Part shown: piece after piece, positions 11,124 through 22,014 of the stretch
Layout: each line of letters begins with the position of its first letter
Numbering within the stretch: the stretch's first letter is position 1
Source of the DNA: Adiantum capillus-veneris
Lineage: Eukaryota; Streptophyta; Polypodiopsida; Polypodiales; Pteridaceae
DNA length: 64,000 nt
Assembly (NCBI GenBank): GCA_014529385.2
Contig: CM043966.1
Location: 39,984,037 to 40,048,036, forward strand
Direction: 5' to 3'
Notes under the pieces: generated by a model
The model's input: only the letters and a program-made list of their open reading frames with translations
Database searches by the model: none
What the model was told of the DNA's origin: nothing
Position numbers and translations under genes: made by a program

Positions 11124-11353
11124 TTGGTGCAAGCAAGAGAGGCTAAGAGAGCAAGAGCATCACAATCTCTTCATTCGCAATCCACGTACCAAAGTGCAGT
11201 ATACAAAGATTTACTGAACAAGTACAGTGGTTATATGTACACTTGATTGTGGACACTCGTTGAGTGTAGGAAGTGTTACAGGTACCACAATAGAAGGTTC
11301 AACAGATTTGCAGGTTTTTGCGGATTGCAGCTATTTTGTCTTAGTGCTTCAAG

Positions 11354-14300
11354 ATGTCTGACGGTTTCAGTTAGATTGTCAGTGAGAAGCTTGAGAAAAA
11401 TAACTACCCTGCATGGAAGTTCAGAATAACTAATTTCCTAAAAGGGAAAGGTTATTGGGACTATGTAGAAGGAGACAATGAAAAGGAACCGAGATTCCTG
11501 AGGCAAATGCTACAGCAAAGCAAAGAAAAGCTTTGAGGGACAAGCAACAAGGCCAGAGCAAAGTGATGTATTGGCTTTCTATGAGCATCACGGATGGCAT
11601 GATGGGCTATCTACAAGATGCTCAAATACCCGCCATTGCATGGACAAACTTATTCAGAGTGTTCGAGGTGAACACGAAGGCTAGGAAGCTTCAACTAAAG
11701 TCGGAGCTAAATCTGGTTGAGAGCAACAACCTCTCCATCAATGATTATGCCTTGAAGATCAAGAGTATCATTGAGGCTCTTGGATCTATTAAAGTCTCAG
11801 TGGAAGATGATGACATTGTCTTTGCATGCTTGGATGGTCTAGGAGATGAGTATGTACATTCCAGGTCTTCCATGAATACAAGAGACGGCATCCCAGTGTT
11901 CCAAGATTTGATTTCTATGCTTATTCTTGAGGAGAAGAACCTTGGTCTTGACACATCTTCTTCTCATGGAAAAAATAAGTATGAACAGGCCTTCTATTCT
12001 AACTCCAACATAGGTAGAGGTCGTGGTCGAGGCCCAAGTGGTTGCAAGGGCCAATCTCGAGAAGGTCAATCAAATCAAAACAATACAGGTGGTAGGGGGA
12101 AACCAGTCTCAAGGCAGGGGGAGTCAAACAGGTCATGGTGCAGGATCAAGCAAGCAACAACATACTGCAGATAGCAGAGAATGTTGGACTTGTGGTGGAA
12201 AAGGTCACATGTCACGTGACTGTCCAAAGGGAAAAGCAAGTGGAAAGAGAGAACAGGGCAACTATGCATCTACTAGCAGAGATGCAGATGACAGCAAAAG
12301 TGAGCGCATGTTTGTTATGCAGCATGTAATGAATACAATGACTGCAGAGAATTCCACCCAAGATGATGTTTGGTATGTGGATTCAGGTGCCTCTAATCAC
12401 ATGACGTCTTGTGGAGAGTGGTTTAGAGATATGCCCAAACCACATATGTCAGGCTATGTGCAGACAGGAGATGACACAACTCACCCCATTGCTCATGTAG
12501 GGGACATACCTCTAAATACAAAGAATGGAAAATCTAAGTACTTAGCAGATGTACTTCATGTCCCAAACATTACAAAGAATCTTGTTTCTGTTGCAAAAAT
12601 GGTTGAGCAGGGTTTGCAGGTTTGCTTCAATCCGAATGGCTGTTATGTAGAAGATTTCCAGAATGGCTGTAAGCTGATCATAGAGGGCAAATGTGTGGGC
12701 AGAATGTTTACACTGAATGTAGACATGCCTGAGGTAAAAGCTGCATTATTTGCACAGGGCACAGGTGTTGTGATTGATCTTGACATTTGGCACAAACGCA
12801 TTGGCCATGTCCATGAGCAGAGATTGCGCAGCATGCAATCAAAACAGATTGTGAAAGGTTTGCCCAAATTCAAGGTGGATGGTATGCATAAAGTGTGTGG
12901 AGCATGCCAGTTTGGAAAATAGTCAAAGAGCTCATTTCCACATGAGCGCAATGTATGTAAAAAGCCACTTGAGGTGGTGCACATAGATTTCTAGGGTCCA
13001 ATCGATAATGCATGGTTGTAGGTATTATGTCTCTTTCATTGATAACTACGCAGGCAGTTTACATGTAGATATACTCCACAGTAGAATGGGGTCGCAGAAA
13101 GGAAAAATAGGCACATTGCAGAGGTTGCACATGCATTGATGAATGAGAAGAACATGCCTCATCATTTCTGGGCTGATGCTATAAATACAGCTGTGTACAT
13201 AATGAACTGGACACCTACAGCTGTGGTGCATGATGTAGCACCTGAGGAAAATTTTACAGGTACAAAGCCTGATTTGGCACACTTGAAAGTGTTTGGCTGC
13301 ATAGCTTACGTGCATGTACCAAATGAGTTGCGTTGGAAATTGGATCCTAAAGTAGAGAAATGTACTCTTGTGGGATATTCCCTTGAACAAAAGGGGTACA
13401 TGTGCTACAATCCTACTACACGAGAATTACGAGTGAGCAGAGATATAGTCTTTGATGAGATGAGTAGCTGGTATAGTAATGTACATGGCACTATTGGGGC
13501 TGATGTAAAAGATGATGTGGTTGTACAAAACATGAGGCCACAGTCATAGGTTTTGAGTGTACCACAAGAGTCCTCTTCTCGTGGCTCTATTGAGAAACCA
13601 TGGTATGGTAGACTACGTACGTAGGTTACTCCACCAGCATGTACAGGGAATGTATCACAAAAAGGAAAGAAAAAGGTTGATGAACCTCCCTTTATGGATA
13701 ATGCATCATCAGGTTTTTCACATATAGACATGGATTCAGATGGTTTTGAACAATGTCTAGATAAGGAATTTGGAATTCCGGCTGTCAGGACACCTGGTGT
13801 AAGGAAAGTAAAAGAAGATGCTAGAGGGAAAAGGAGTGACCCAAGACCGCGCAGATCTAATAGAGTCAGAAATCCAGTTCAGAAATTGACTTATGATGGG
13901 TATCTAGTGCATCACCAAGCCTACATGGCTAAGGTGATACTGGATGTGGAGCCCACATGTTTTGAGGATGCAGTTGGAAATGTGCATTGGGATGATGCAA
14001 TGAATGAAAAGATGGCTGCATTGGAAGAAAAGACACATGGGAGTTGGTTCCATTGCCAAGTGGCAAGAAAGCTATTGGCTGTAAATGGGTGTATAAAACC
14101 AAGCATAAGGCTGATGGTAACATTGAGCGCCACAAGGCAAGGCTTGTCGCAAAGGGTTATGCACAAACGTATGGCATAGACTATGAGGAGACCTTTGCTC
14201 GAGTGGCAAAGATGCTGACTGTGAGAGCTATCATCGCAGTGGCTGCATCTAGATGATGGATTATGCATCAAATGGATGTAAAGAATGCCTTCTTGAATGG

Positions 14301-15488
14301 TGAGTTGTAAGAGGAAGTGGATATGGATCAGCCACCTGGTTATGTCGATCCAGGTTACCCAGATTATGTATACATGCTTCTCAAAGCCTTGTATGGTTTG
14401 AAGCAGGGCTCTAGAGCATGGTATGGCGGGATTTCCAAGTATCTTGTCAGTATTGGTTTCAGGAGAGCTCATGCTGATCATTCACTCTATGTACGTGAGT
14501 GTGATATGGGAATTGTGGTCATTACCATATATGTAGAGGACCTTATTATTGTGGGTGACAATGCTATGGAGATTGACCATGTGAAGGGTCTTCTCAAGCA
14601 GGAGTTTTAAATGAAAGATTTGGGCGAGCTGCACTACTTTCTTGGCATTGAGGTGATCAAGACTCTAGAGGGTGTATGGTTGTCATAGAGACAGCATGCT
14701 TTGGACATGTTATCAAAGTATGGTATGGCTTATTGTAAGCCAATCTCTATTCCCTTGGATGTGAATGCAAAGCTGAGTGCAAAGAAGGGTAATGTTGTTG
14801 AGGATGTCAAGATGTACAGGAAGATTGTGGGTAGTCTAATCTACTTAACTATCACGAGGCGAGACTTGATCTACACAGTAGGCTTGGAGAGTCAGTTCAT
14901 GAAGCTTCTCAGAAAGTCACATTTGGTTGGAGTATGACACACACTCTGATATGTGCAAGGGGCTCTTGACTACACATTGTTCTATGCAGGAGATGCATTG
15001 TTAGCATTGTATGGGTATACAGATGCAGATTGGGCATGTAGCATTGTTGATAGGAGATCTACGAGTGGATTTATGTTCTCTTTTGGGAGTGTTGCTGTTA
15101 CTTGGAGCAGCAAAAGGTAGCCTACGGTTGCTTTATCAAGCACAGAGGCCGAGTACAGAGGTGCAACAGTTGCGGCGTGCGAGGTAACTTGGCTAAGCAT
15201 ATTACTTGAGGACCTGGGAGTGAAAGTGGACCAGTAGATTGTCATCCATTGCGACAAACTCAGTAGCATGGACTTGGCTAGGAACCCAGTGTTCCATGCC
15301 AGGACCAAGCACATAGAGGTCCATTACCACTACGTTCGAGAGTGAGTGTTGGTGGGTGACATCCACTTGGTCTCCGTCAGCACAGAGGAGCAGATAGTGG
15401 ATATCTTTACCAAGGTCCTCGGAGCTGAGAAGCTTCGACGTTTCCAGACTATGCTTGGACTCTGCGACATGCAGATCTCAAGGGGGAG
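11354..15488 (+). pseudogene. Copia-1 gag-pol pseudogene
   Basis: The start ATG at 11354 corresponds to the copia-2 start. Codon 7 is already a stop (CAG to TAG), and a one-base deletion near 11495 shifts the frame. Further on are a gag of the UBN2 type, zinc knuckle CWTCGGKGHMSRDC (about 12183), protease WYVDSGASNHMT (about 12372), RT motif YVEDLII (second frame position altered from YVDD) and RNase H ending near 15450. Compared with copia-2, about 180 bp of the integrase core is deleted near 13045, plus 8 bp near 13008. Many additional stops are present. It cannot make active proteins. Confidence 0.9.
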
Positions 15489-15810
15489 TGTTGAGATGTC
15501 CAACTCTACATTTCAGCTGGCATCCACTACGGGTCTTGGCCGCTTACGGCATTTACTCTCTGGCGTGTTAGGTGATCGACGTGGAGGATCTCTACCAATG
15601 ATTCTATAGCTAGACTACACTTATAGTGCCAGCCTAGTATGCTTCTAGTGAGTTCACACTTAGTGACTACATGTACATATGTGCTACTTTTCAGCTTTAG
15701 CACTTAGTCATTTGTTCTCTCCTTTCTTAGCGAATAAGAAGAAGAAGCTTTCTCCCTCTGTGTGTTTTTTTCTTGTCTTGTGTAGCTCTCTTGCATCCTC
15801 ATTCTTTACA
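15489..15810 (+). repeat. Copia-1 3' LTR
   Basis: Begins TGTTGAGATGTC directly after a polypurine tract (CTCAAGGGGGAG, about 15477-15488) and ends TTCTTTACA, followed by the target duplication GATAT. Confidence 0.9.
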
Positions 15811-15815
15811 GATAT

Positions 15816-16170
15816 CATCAAAGAACACTCTAGTGATTTTTTGGTAGGGTCTAAAGATTTTCTCCATTAGATGAATGAACGTGGCTGGTGCATTAATTAA
15901 GCGAAAAGGCATGACTAGATATTCATAAAGACCAAATGATGTACGAAACACGATCTTTAGAATATCTTCATCCACTATCCTTATTTGATGATAACCACTT
16001 TTAAGGTCAATCCTACTAAAGTAGGTAGAACCTTGTAGCTTATCAAACAGATCTTTGACCCAAGGCAGGGGAAGTCTGTTTTTTATAGTGATATGGTTTA
16101 GTGCTCGATAGTCCACACACATATGGTGACATAAGTGGTGCACCTCTCATCGGCGATCACCTACACACCT
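15816..16170 (-). pseudogene. Gypsy A RT, fingers and palm
   Basis: The minus strand reads [18 protein letters not shown], then [15 protein letters not shown] and the [24 protein letters not shown] motifs. These are RT blocks in the standard gypsy order, with FFDD in place of the usual Y-x-DD. The copia-1 insertion follows directly after the catalytic Asp pair. Upstream of VDYRALN the frame shifts (GAPLMSPYV is in another frame) and similarity is lost beyond about 16170, so the RT N-terminus, protease and gag are absent. Confidence 0.85.
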
Positions 16171-16254
16171 ATTGGACCGAAAAGCCCGGTCCATGACTCA
16201 ATCAGATAATGATAAGGTTCCTATCGAAGGTGATAGGGTGTTCGTAAGAGTTAA
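16171..16254. other. Junction sequence without a gene
   Basis: Lies between the broken gypsy A RT and a copia gag fragment. Nothing recognisable is seen. Confidence 0.4.
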
Positions 16255-16680
16255 CACACTCCCTAAAGAGAAATGTTCATAATGCATCCAAAATGACAAC
16301 TTGAGGGTCTCTTTAAGTCATAAGTCTCAAAGTACTAGCAAAACTATGATAAGAGTCTAGCAACCCATCAACAACAATCTGAACAAATGAACTATAAAAA
16401 ATAACTTCACCTACAAAAATGAGTTTCTCATTAATATCCTCGGTACTAGCAAGGAAAGTGTCCATATCATCTTCCTCTTTCATAATCTTTGACTCCAGCT
16501 CTCTATGCAGCAATGTAGTTTTAGCCTCATTGCAACTTGCATAAAGACTAGCCAAAATATCCCAAGCATGTTTGATAATTTTGTTGATCTAATGTGAGGA
16601 GTAATGGTGTGCTTCATAGATAATGCAATCAATGCATGACCCTACGCATCTCTAACATCCCAATGAGACTGACATTATGC
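16255..16680 (-). pseudogene. Copia gag fragment related to copia-3
   Basis: The minus strand encodes AWDILASLYAS, then ELESKIMKEEDDMDTFLA and FASTLRLMT. These match the gag of copia-3 (42645-43250, for example AWDILASLYAS and ELESKIMHEEDDMETFLA). Only the middle of gag survives, with no LTR, primer site or pol attached. It is an isolated fragment between two gypsy remnants. Confidence 0.75.
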
Positions 16681-16697
16681 GTGTTAAATGTGAAAAG

Positions 16698-17023
16698 TTT
16701 CATTGATAAAGTTACTACCTTCATTTGAAAATATTTCTAAAGGATAGCCATATAGCCAGATGATGCATTCATAAATGAACAGAACGATGGATTTAGTTGT
16801 TTTATTTGGAAGTGTGTTGGCTTTAACCCAGTGGCTTTAACCCACGTGGTCATGTAGCATGTTTCATTGATAAAGTTACTACCTTCATTTGAAAATATTT
16901 CTAAAGGATAGCCATATAGCCAGATGATGCATTCATAAATGAACAGAACGATGGATTTAGTTGTTTTCTTTGGAAGTGTGTTGGCTTTAACCCACGTGGT
17001 GATGTAGCATGTTTCCATGATTA
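16698..17023 (-). repeat. Tandem duplication, two ~163-bp units in gypsy B integrase
   Basis: GTTTCATTGATAAAGTTACT begins at 16698 and again at 16861. Each unit ends near an ACCCACGTGGT-type stretch. The duplicated part codes for the integrase segment TCY-x-TTWVKA and FIYE on the minus strand. The first unit holds an extra short repeat (GTGGCTTTAACCCA) near its end. Confidence 0.85.
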
Positions 17024-17190
17024 TTTACTTTTTCTTTCGAGGTGTTGTCTTCTTGAAGTATCCCATGAAATCTATTGCCCACTTCATGGATAGTTCTAAG
17101 GGATGGATGATAGTCAAAGATGTCATACATATTGCAGTTGGTCTACCCATCCTTTGCAAATAGCACATGTTTTGCAAAAAAATTGAAAAT
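16737..17190 (-). pseudogene. Gypsy B integrase fragment
   Basis: The minus strand reads RMGRPTAICMTSLT, then MKWAIDFMGYFKKTTPRKKK (carrying the first catalytic Asp), TCYITTWVKA, FIYECI, and PLEIFSNEGSNF, where the expected SDRG holds the second Asp (here N). This is the gypsy integrase core in the usual order. The segment is interrupted by stops and carries the 163-bp tandem duplication. The catalytic Glu region is missing. Confidence 0.75.
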
Positions 17191-17640
17191 CTACCATGAT
17201 GCTCACCGCCATAGTCCAGCTTGCAGAATTTTTGTATGAATTATTAAAGTGAAAAAATATTCTCTAGAGCTCCCAATATGATCTTCATGGATAGTCTACA
17301 CTCTAGCTTGGATTGGTACGCATCTCCTTAACACACCATTGGTTCCTTAATCTCTAGAGACATCCTCCAATTAGTGTGAATATTAGAGTTTTGATTTTAA
17401 GTTCCATTTTATTGTCCTGAGACCACTCTTTTAGTAGGCTCCCTTATTTCAAGAAACCATAAATCTCTGTCCATTTAGGATCTGGTTGTTTTGATGTTAA
17501 TGTCTGAAATAATTCAGCTTCCATTGGTTCCTCCTTAGTGACATTGATGAGATTCCTTTGGTGCTACCTGCTCAAAAGAAAATCAACCCCACAATGTGTT
17601 TTTCTAGGCTTATGCAATTGTTTGAATTCAAACTCCAATC
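17191..17640 (-). pseudogene. Gypsy B RNase H/integrase linker
   Basis: No motif can be named firmly. The minus strand is interrupted by many stops, but short stretches read as a degraded linker and integrase zinc region before the core. Its place between RNase H and integrase supports this. Confidence 0.4.
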
Positions 17641-17960
17641 AAAACATCACATCTAATTAACCTTCCTTGGATGACTATTTTGTTGATCAAATATAGCAAG
17701 GCCTGATGATCCACATATAAATGAAACAACTTGCCAACCACATAATTCTGAACTTCGTTGCACTGAGAACCATTTTCAAGGCTTCACTTTCTGTGGTAGA
17801 GTATCCCTAATCAACCTTGTTGAACCTTTTGACAAGATAGTTTAATATGTCTTTCAGGAGGTTATCAATTTCTTCTTTCATCTTCCTTTCATAATTGGGA
17901 TTCACTATGTATCTCTGTAGTGTGAATGGTCAAGCATTAGGTTTCAATGGTATAGATTTT
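17641..17960 (-). pseudogene. Gypsy B RT N-terminus fused to RNase H
   Basis: The minus strand reads LQRYIVNPNYERKMKEEIDNLL, the stretch that precedes the RT fingers in gypsy elements. After about 16 codons it reads GYSTTESEALKMVLSATKFR, then VDHQALLYLINKIVIQGR, both RNase H. The whole RT palm and thumb, about 300 residues in an intact element, are missing. The join is a deletion inside the element, not an insertion. Stops and frame changes occur in both parts. Confidence 0.75.
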
Positions 17961-18514
17961 TCCTTGACTATTGGTTTCAGATGCTTGTTGACTTTAATGA
18001 TCTTAGGTTTTGCTTCAGTTCGACTTCTTGGTAGTAGCTAGTTAGAGCTTCCTTCTCCCTTTTTTTTTTGGCTAATGACTCCTCCTCTTTTTTTGTCCTT
18101 ATATCAGCTTCATATTCATTGAGTAGAGAATTTGAACTTTCTTGTACATGATTTCCTTTCGATACTAAATGAACATTTTTCGTTGGTGATTGGGTATTCT
18201 AGCTTTTGGATTCCCTGCTAGCATAGTTTAACTTGGACGTTCCTGGTGCTTGATTCTTTGCTCCTTTTGAAGCTCTACCATTGAGGCAAACTTATCTCTC
18301 CCCTAGTTAATTTATGTAAAACTTTTAAGATATTGTAGTTGTTCTTGAACCCTATTATGATCCAAAACGATAGAATGTAGGTCTATTCGGCTATTGGAAA
18401 GATGTTCATAGAAGTAATCATTTTATCTATTCTCTTTGTTCCATATTTTTTTCACAACTCTTTTGGTATCATTGCCTTTTACCAAGGTCTAGTGTTGTTA
18501 GTTTGGATGTGAAT
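17961..18514 (-). other. Gypsy B spacer between protease and RT
   Basis: Low-complexity, Ser/Lys-rich coding traces are seen on the minus strand with many stops. No domain is recognised. Confidence 0.35.
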
Positions 18515-18640
18515 TCTTTAATATGGTTCCTCAAATGTAAGTGCCTGACCTGCATAGCCATGAATGGCTCCAACACACCTTAACCAAGGTCTCCCTAGTA
18601 GCATGCTATAGGCTCCTTGTACATCCATGATGTTTTTTGA
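18515..18640 (-). pseudogene. Gypsy B aspartic protease, C-terminal half
   Basis: The minus strand gives DVQGAYSMLLGRPWLRCVGA, which matches the end of gypsy proteases (ILGRPWL). The catalytic DSG motif is not visible on the upstream side. The segment lies between the degenerate gag end and the RT start, as expected. Confidence 0.65.
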
Positions 18641-18717
18641 TATATTCCTTTGCTTCAGGAATGGTCTTCTTTATATCATCCAATATATTGTTAGTTTCTA
18701 AATTCTCTTACAAAACT

Positions 18718-19450
18718 TCATGTATATATTATTTTGTTTATTCTTAGAGCTAGTATAAGAACTATAGCTAGAAGATCTTTGTTACGAATAACTATCGTTA
18801 CTATGCCATCCTTATGCTCTCCTTTTCTACTTATTTGTTGATGGGTCTTTGAATGAAAAATTAATTTTTCCTTTTGAAGTTTTTGTGTTTCCAAATCTTG
18901 TACTTCAACTTCAACCAAGTCAAATACGACTTGCAACACTTCTTTCTCATCATTCTAATACCTAGACTAAAGGCTTTGGGAGTTGTGTTGTGTGGATTGT
19001 TGACATCATGGGACATCATGGAGAAAAAAAAATTGAATGGTCCTAGACTCGGAGCATTCTGGTTTTTTTGTCTTCCTTCTCTTTAGATCCTATTTGATTT
19101 GAGTACCCAAAACCCTATGGTCCTACCATTCATATACCTTGTTAGTGCTCCCCTTGGCCTTTCAAATAACCCTTTAGTTCTCCCAATTCTGACTATCTTC
19201 ACTTTGCTTTGGTTTACTAGATGGGTTCCTCTCATGATGGGACCAAAGCTCCTAGTGATCACTCTCATTGGTACTCGTTTGTCCATCTTTATTTCATCTA
19301 CTTCAATTTTTTATATTTCTCGAACATTTTGCTAAAAAGTTTCCATACTTGCCACAATTGAAAGAATTGAAGTCTCTTCTCCTTTGCCTCTTTCAAATAA
19401 TTTATGATATATTCCCCTTCCTGCAATTCCCTTGGTAGGAGGCCCATTCT
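18718..19450 (-). pseudogene. Gypsy B gag end with degenerate zinc knuckle
   Basis: Near 19390-19340 the minus strand reads FNCGKYGNFLAKC. This is a CCHC zinc knuckle in which the first Cys has become Ser and the His has become Asn. Downstream is a basic, charged tail of about 200 residues broken by stops. The knuckle normally binds the element RNA inside the particle. The N-terminal gag would lie above 19450, but there the sequence switches to a plus-strand gypsy. Confidence 0.55.
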
Positions 19451-19539
19451 TGTAATTCTCAACAAATCATTCTTCCTTAATAGATTCTAGATCGGTAGAC
19501 TACACCCTTTGTGGGAAAACTGGGAACTTGGTGTTCAAA

Positions 19540-19645
19540 GTGCAAAACAAGGGATCACAAGTCAAACGAATGTAGTCAATGTATACTTTGTAGAGTGTAC
19601 GACCATGTCTTGAAGAATTGCCCAATAAGATTGAGCTAAAATGAC
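19540..19645 (+). pseudogene. Gypsy D gag zinc knuckles
   Basis: One frame shows CILCRVYDHVLKNC, an exact C-x2-C-x4-H-x4-C knuckle. Just before it is KCKTRDHKSNEC, the second half of another. Double knuckles are common at the end of gypsy gag. The RT frame begins within about 10 bases of the second knuckle, so about 1 kb of protease and RT start has been deleted. Confidence 0.65.
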
Positions 19646-20130
19646 ATTCATCATCACTGAATGGGGAGCATTCATGTATCCAACGATGCTGTTTGGATTA
19701 TGTAATGCTCCAGAAACCTTTTAGTTGTATGATGGAGATTTTCACTAAATTTTTGCACAAATTCCTTGTCATTTTTATGGACAACTTCACGATCTTCTCA
19801 ATGAAGGAAATACATCTATTATTCCTAGAGATGGTTTTTAAGAGATACAAGGAAAAGAGAATCTGTTTGAATCTGTTCAAGTAAGTATTTATCGTATGGA
19901 AAGGCAAGCTTCTAGGACGCAATATCTCTAGACATGGTATTGAAATGGTACGGGACAAAGTGAAGTGTATTCAGTAATCTCAAGCACCTACTAATGTATC
20001 TCAAGTGAGTTCATTCTTGGGGTACACCATTTTCTACCAATACTTTATTCATATTTGTAGTGAAAGTACTTCTTCTAAATGAGCTGATATAGAAGGAGAA
20101 GAAGTTTATCTGGACCCTAGAATGTGAAGG
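19645..20130 (+). pseudogene. Gypsy D RT, palm and thumb
   Basis: The frame begins TFITEWGAFMYP and FGLCNAPETF, the RT blocks before the catalytic motif. FMDN follows at 19774-19785, where the usual Y-x-D-D has lost its second Asp. Later traces of the YLGH and connection blocks are interrupted by stops. The N-terminal fingers are absent. Confidence 0.75.
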
Positions 20131-20193
20131 TAGCTTTCAGTGTCTAAAGGTGACAATCAATAGGAAGCCGATACTTGCCAGTCAGATTGGGAT

Positions 20194-20457
20194 GTGATTT
20201 TCCATCTTTATGTACATGCATCTGGTATGGAAATGGGAGCAATATTGGCCCAATTTGATGGCAAGGTAGACTACCTAGCCTACTTTGCTAGTCACCGGTT
20301 CATCATTGTTGAACAAAGATATTCCACTACAGAACGTGAGGCACTAGGAATAATTTTTAGTGCTACAAAGTTTAGACATTATATGTTGGGCAAGATGTTT
20401 CACTTTTACATTGATCATCAGGCTCTCTTGTTTTTTATCAACAAAGTCATTATATAA
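20194..20457 (+). pseudogene. Gypsy D RNase H
   Basis: An open 87-codon stretch contains LYVHASGMEMGAILAQ (first catalytic region), YSTTEREALGIIFSATKFRHY (catalytic Glu) and FYIDHQALLFFINK (catalytic Asp). This is the full gypsy RNase H motif set. It is the cleanest surviving part of element D. Confidence 0.8.
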
Positions 20458-20822
20458 GACAAAGAGATCAAGTGGATGATGTTTTGGATGGAGTTTTAAT
20501 TCGAGATTTTACATAAACTTATTACAGTGCAAATTGTTTGTCAAGAAGCATTGAAGGGTAGTCAAACAATTGTTAAGAGATGATCCAATGGATGCTTAAT
20601 TATTTTATAATTTAGTAGAGGGAGGATCAAATCCCAAGCGGCAGGAAATCTATGATTTCCTTCAATATAGAGGATCTCCAGAGGATTGGTCCCACGAGAA
20701 CAAAAAGGAATTGATATTGAAAATTAAGAAGTTCACCATCGTTGGAAGAACCTTGTACAAACTAGGAAATTGTGGAGTTCTTCGAAGGTGTGTGCCTATG
20801 CAAGGTATGATACACACCATTA

Positions 20823-21440
20823 TTGAAGCTCACAGTGGGAGCTCTTGAGGACTTTCCTCCAATGATATCACATACAAGAAGGTCTTACATGGCAGATAAT
20901 GATGGACGATGTAAGAGCTTTTGCAAAACCTGTGATATTTGTCAAAGGATGGGAAGGCCAAAAGCGGTAGATATGACTCCATTGACACCAATTCATCAAG
21001 TGAGAGTATTTATAAAGTGGGTACTAGACTTCATGGGTCCATTTAAGAAAGTCACATCTAGAAAGAATAAGTATATTATAATGGCCACATGTTATGTCAG
21101 CAAGTGGGTAGAGGCCAAGGCATTACCCAATAACTCGGCAAGGTCTACAACATGGTTTTGATATGAACATGTCATTTGTAGATTCAGATGTATGATGGAG
21201 TCTGTGTCAAATCAGGGCACTCATTTCATTAATTAAGCTAGTCAAATTTTGACTGACATTTTCTCAATCAAGCATAAGAAATCAGCACTATGTTATCCTT
21301 GATGCAATGGGCAAGCTGAAAGCAACAAAAAAACCATAAGAACCACACGGGAAAAGATTGTGCAAAAGGAGCCTCATAGATGGATGAAAAGCTATAGACT
21401 GCATTATGGGTGTATTAGATTGTTCATAAGTTCATCACTA
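20823..21440 (+). pseudogene. Gypsy D integrase
   Basis: The frame shows CDICQRMGRPKA (second half of the zinc site), WVLDFMGPFKK (first catalytic Asp), and KYIIMATCYVSKWVEAKAL. After a stop near 21160, traces of the SNQGTHFI region and of the Glu block follow in other frames. The catalytic enzyme is dead. Confidence 0.8.
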
Positions 21441-22014
21441 GAATAACAGCTTTCAAGATGGTCTATGGCACAAAGACAGTGGTACCTATGGAGTTCGCCA
21501 TTCCCAATCTCAAACTAGCAATCAAGCATGCTTTGGAATTTGATTCAAATCACAAACAAAGCTAAGATGAGTTACTGAGATTGGATGAGATCAGGCAGTG
21601 AGCTATTCTTGAACAAGAGCTGGTTGAGTGGACAAGGAAGCATTCATATGACATCAAGATCAAAGTCAGGGAGTTCAAGAAGGGGAACTTAATGTTACTC
21701 TACCAGTCTAAGTTAGGCCCAAAGAAACATAATCTAAAAGTGTCTTGGTCAAGTCCTTAGGAGATCGATTATGTTTTCTCAAATGGCACAATTAGAGTAA
21801 AAGATTTATCATGGTTACTGTTATGGGGGGTCTACAATGGATTCAAAATCAAATTGCACTATGCTAGATATAGTAAAGCCCCAACAACACTAGTCCCAAG
21901 ATCAATTCAAAATCTAAACAAGAACCTCTAAATTTGTTTCAAATTGTCAATTTTCAGCAACACGTCAAAATTTTGTGGAAATTTTCTTAAATTTAAAGAA
22001 AGGGAGGAAGGAAA
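21441..22014 (+). pseudogene. Gypsy D polyprotein tail, copy 1
   Basis: The stretch reads FKMVYGTKTVVPMEF (the integrase C-terminal region), then DELLRLDEIRQ and YDIKIKVREFKKGNLMLLYQSKLGPK, matching the GPY/F-type module after the gypsy integrase core. It ends in a purine-rich tract (AAAGAAAGGGAGGAAGGAAA, 21995-22014) right before an LTR start. Confidence 0.7.

Larger units (their letters stand above)
10789..15810 (+). mobile_element. Ty1/copia element copia-1, full length but decayed
   Basis: A complete 5022-bp LTR retrotransposon with a 323-bp 5' LTR, tRNA-Met primer site, gag-pol pseudogene, polypurine tract and 322-bp 3' LTR. A perfect 5-bp target duplication GATAT flanks it (10784-10788 and 15811-15815). 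It sits in gypsy A, in the codons of the RT catalytic motif: joining the flanks gives VFFDDIIIYS on the minus strand. It belongs to the same family as copia-2 at 30909-36189. Confidence 0.95.
7352..16170 (-). mobile_element. Ty3/gypsy element A (chromovirus type), broken and nested
   Basis: Read on the minus strand, domains appear in the order RT (16143-15816), RT connection and RNase H (10783-10040), integrase (10020-8397) and chromodomain-like tail (8015-7770). A purine-rich tract (about 7410-7392) follows, then an LTR start TGTCATAA at 7391 that is cut after 40 bp. A C-terminal chromodomain marks the chromovirus branch of gypsy. Two later insertions split it: a DNA element at 8727-9502 and copia-1 at 10789-15810. 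Joining the flanks of each insertion restores the reading frame. Gag and protease are missing upstream of 16170. Confidence 0.85.
16720..19450 (-). mobile_element. Ty3/gypsy element B, internally deleted, no LTRs seen
   Basis: Read on the minus strand: gag end with degenerate zinc knuckle (about 19390-19340), protease end (about 18640-18515), RT N-terminus (about 17960-17830), RNase H (about 17815-17680) and integrase (17190-16737). The RT palm with its catalytic motif is absent: the RT start runs straight into RNase H. Neither LTR nor primer site is visible. The integrase resembles gypsy D more than gypsy A. Confidence 0.7.

Noticed and set aside
13921-14481. 186-codon minus-strand frame in copia-1, and its counterpart in copia-2 (34280-34858)
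   Set aside because: It is the antisense of the conserved RT coding region. Its presence in both copies follows from similarity of the coding strand.
14286-14610. A separate small RT gene in copia-1
   Set aside because: It is the RT part of the decayed copia-1 polyprotein between stop codons.
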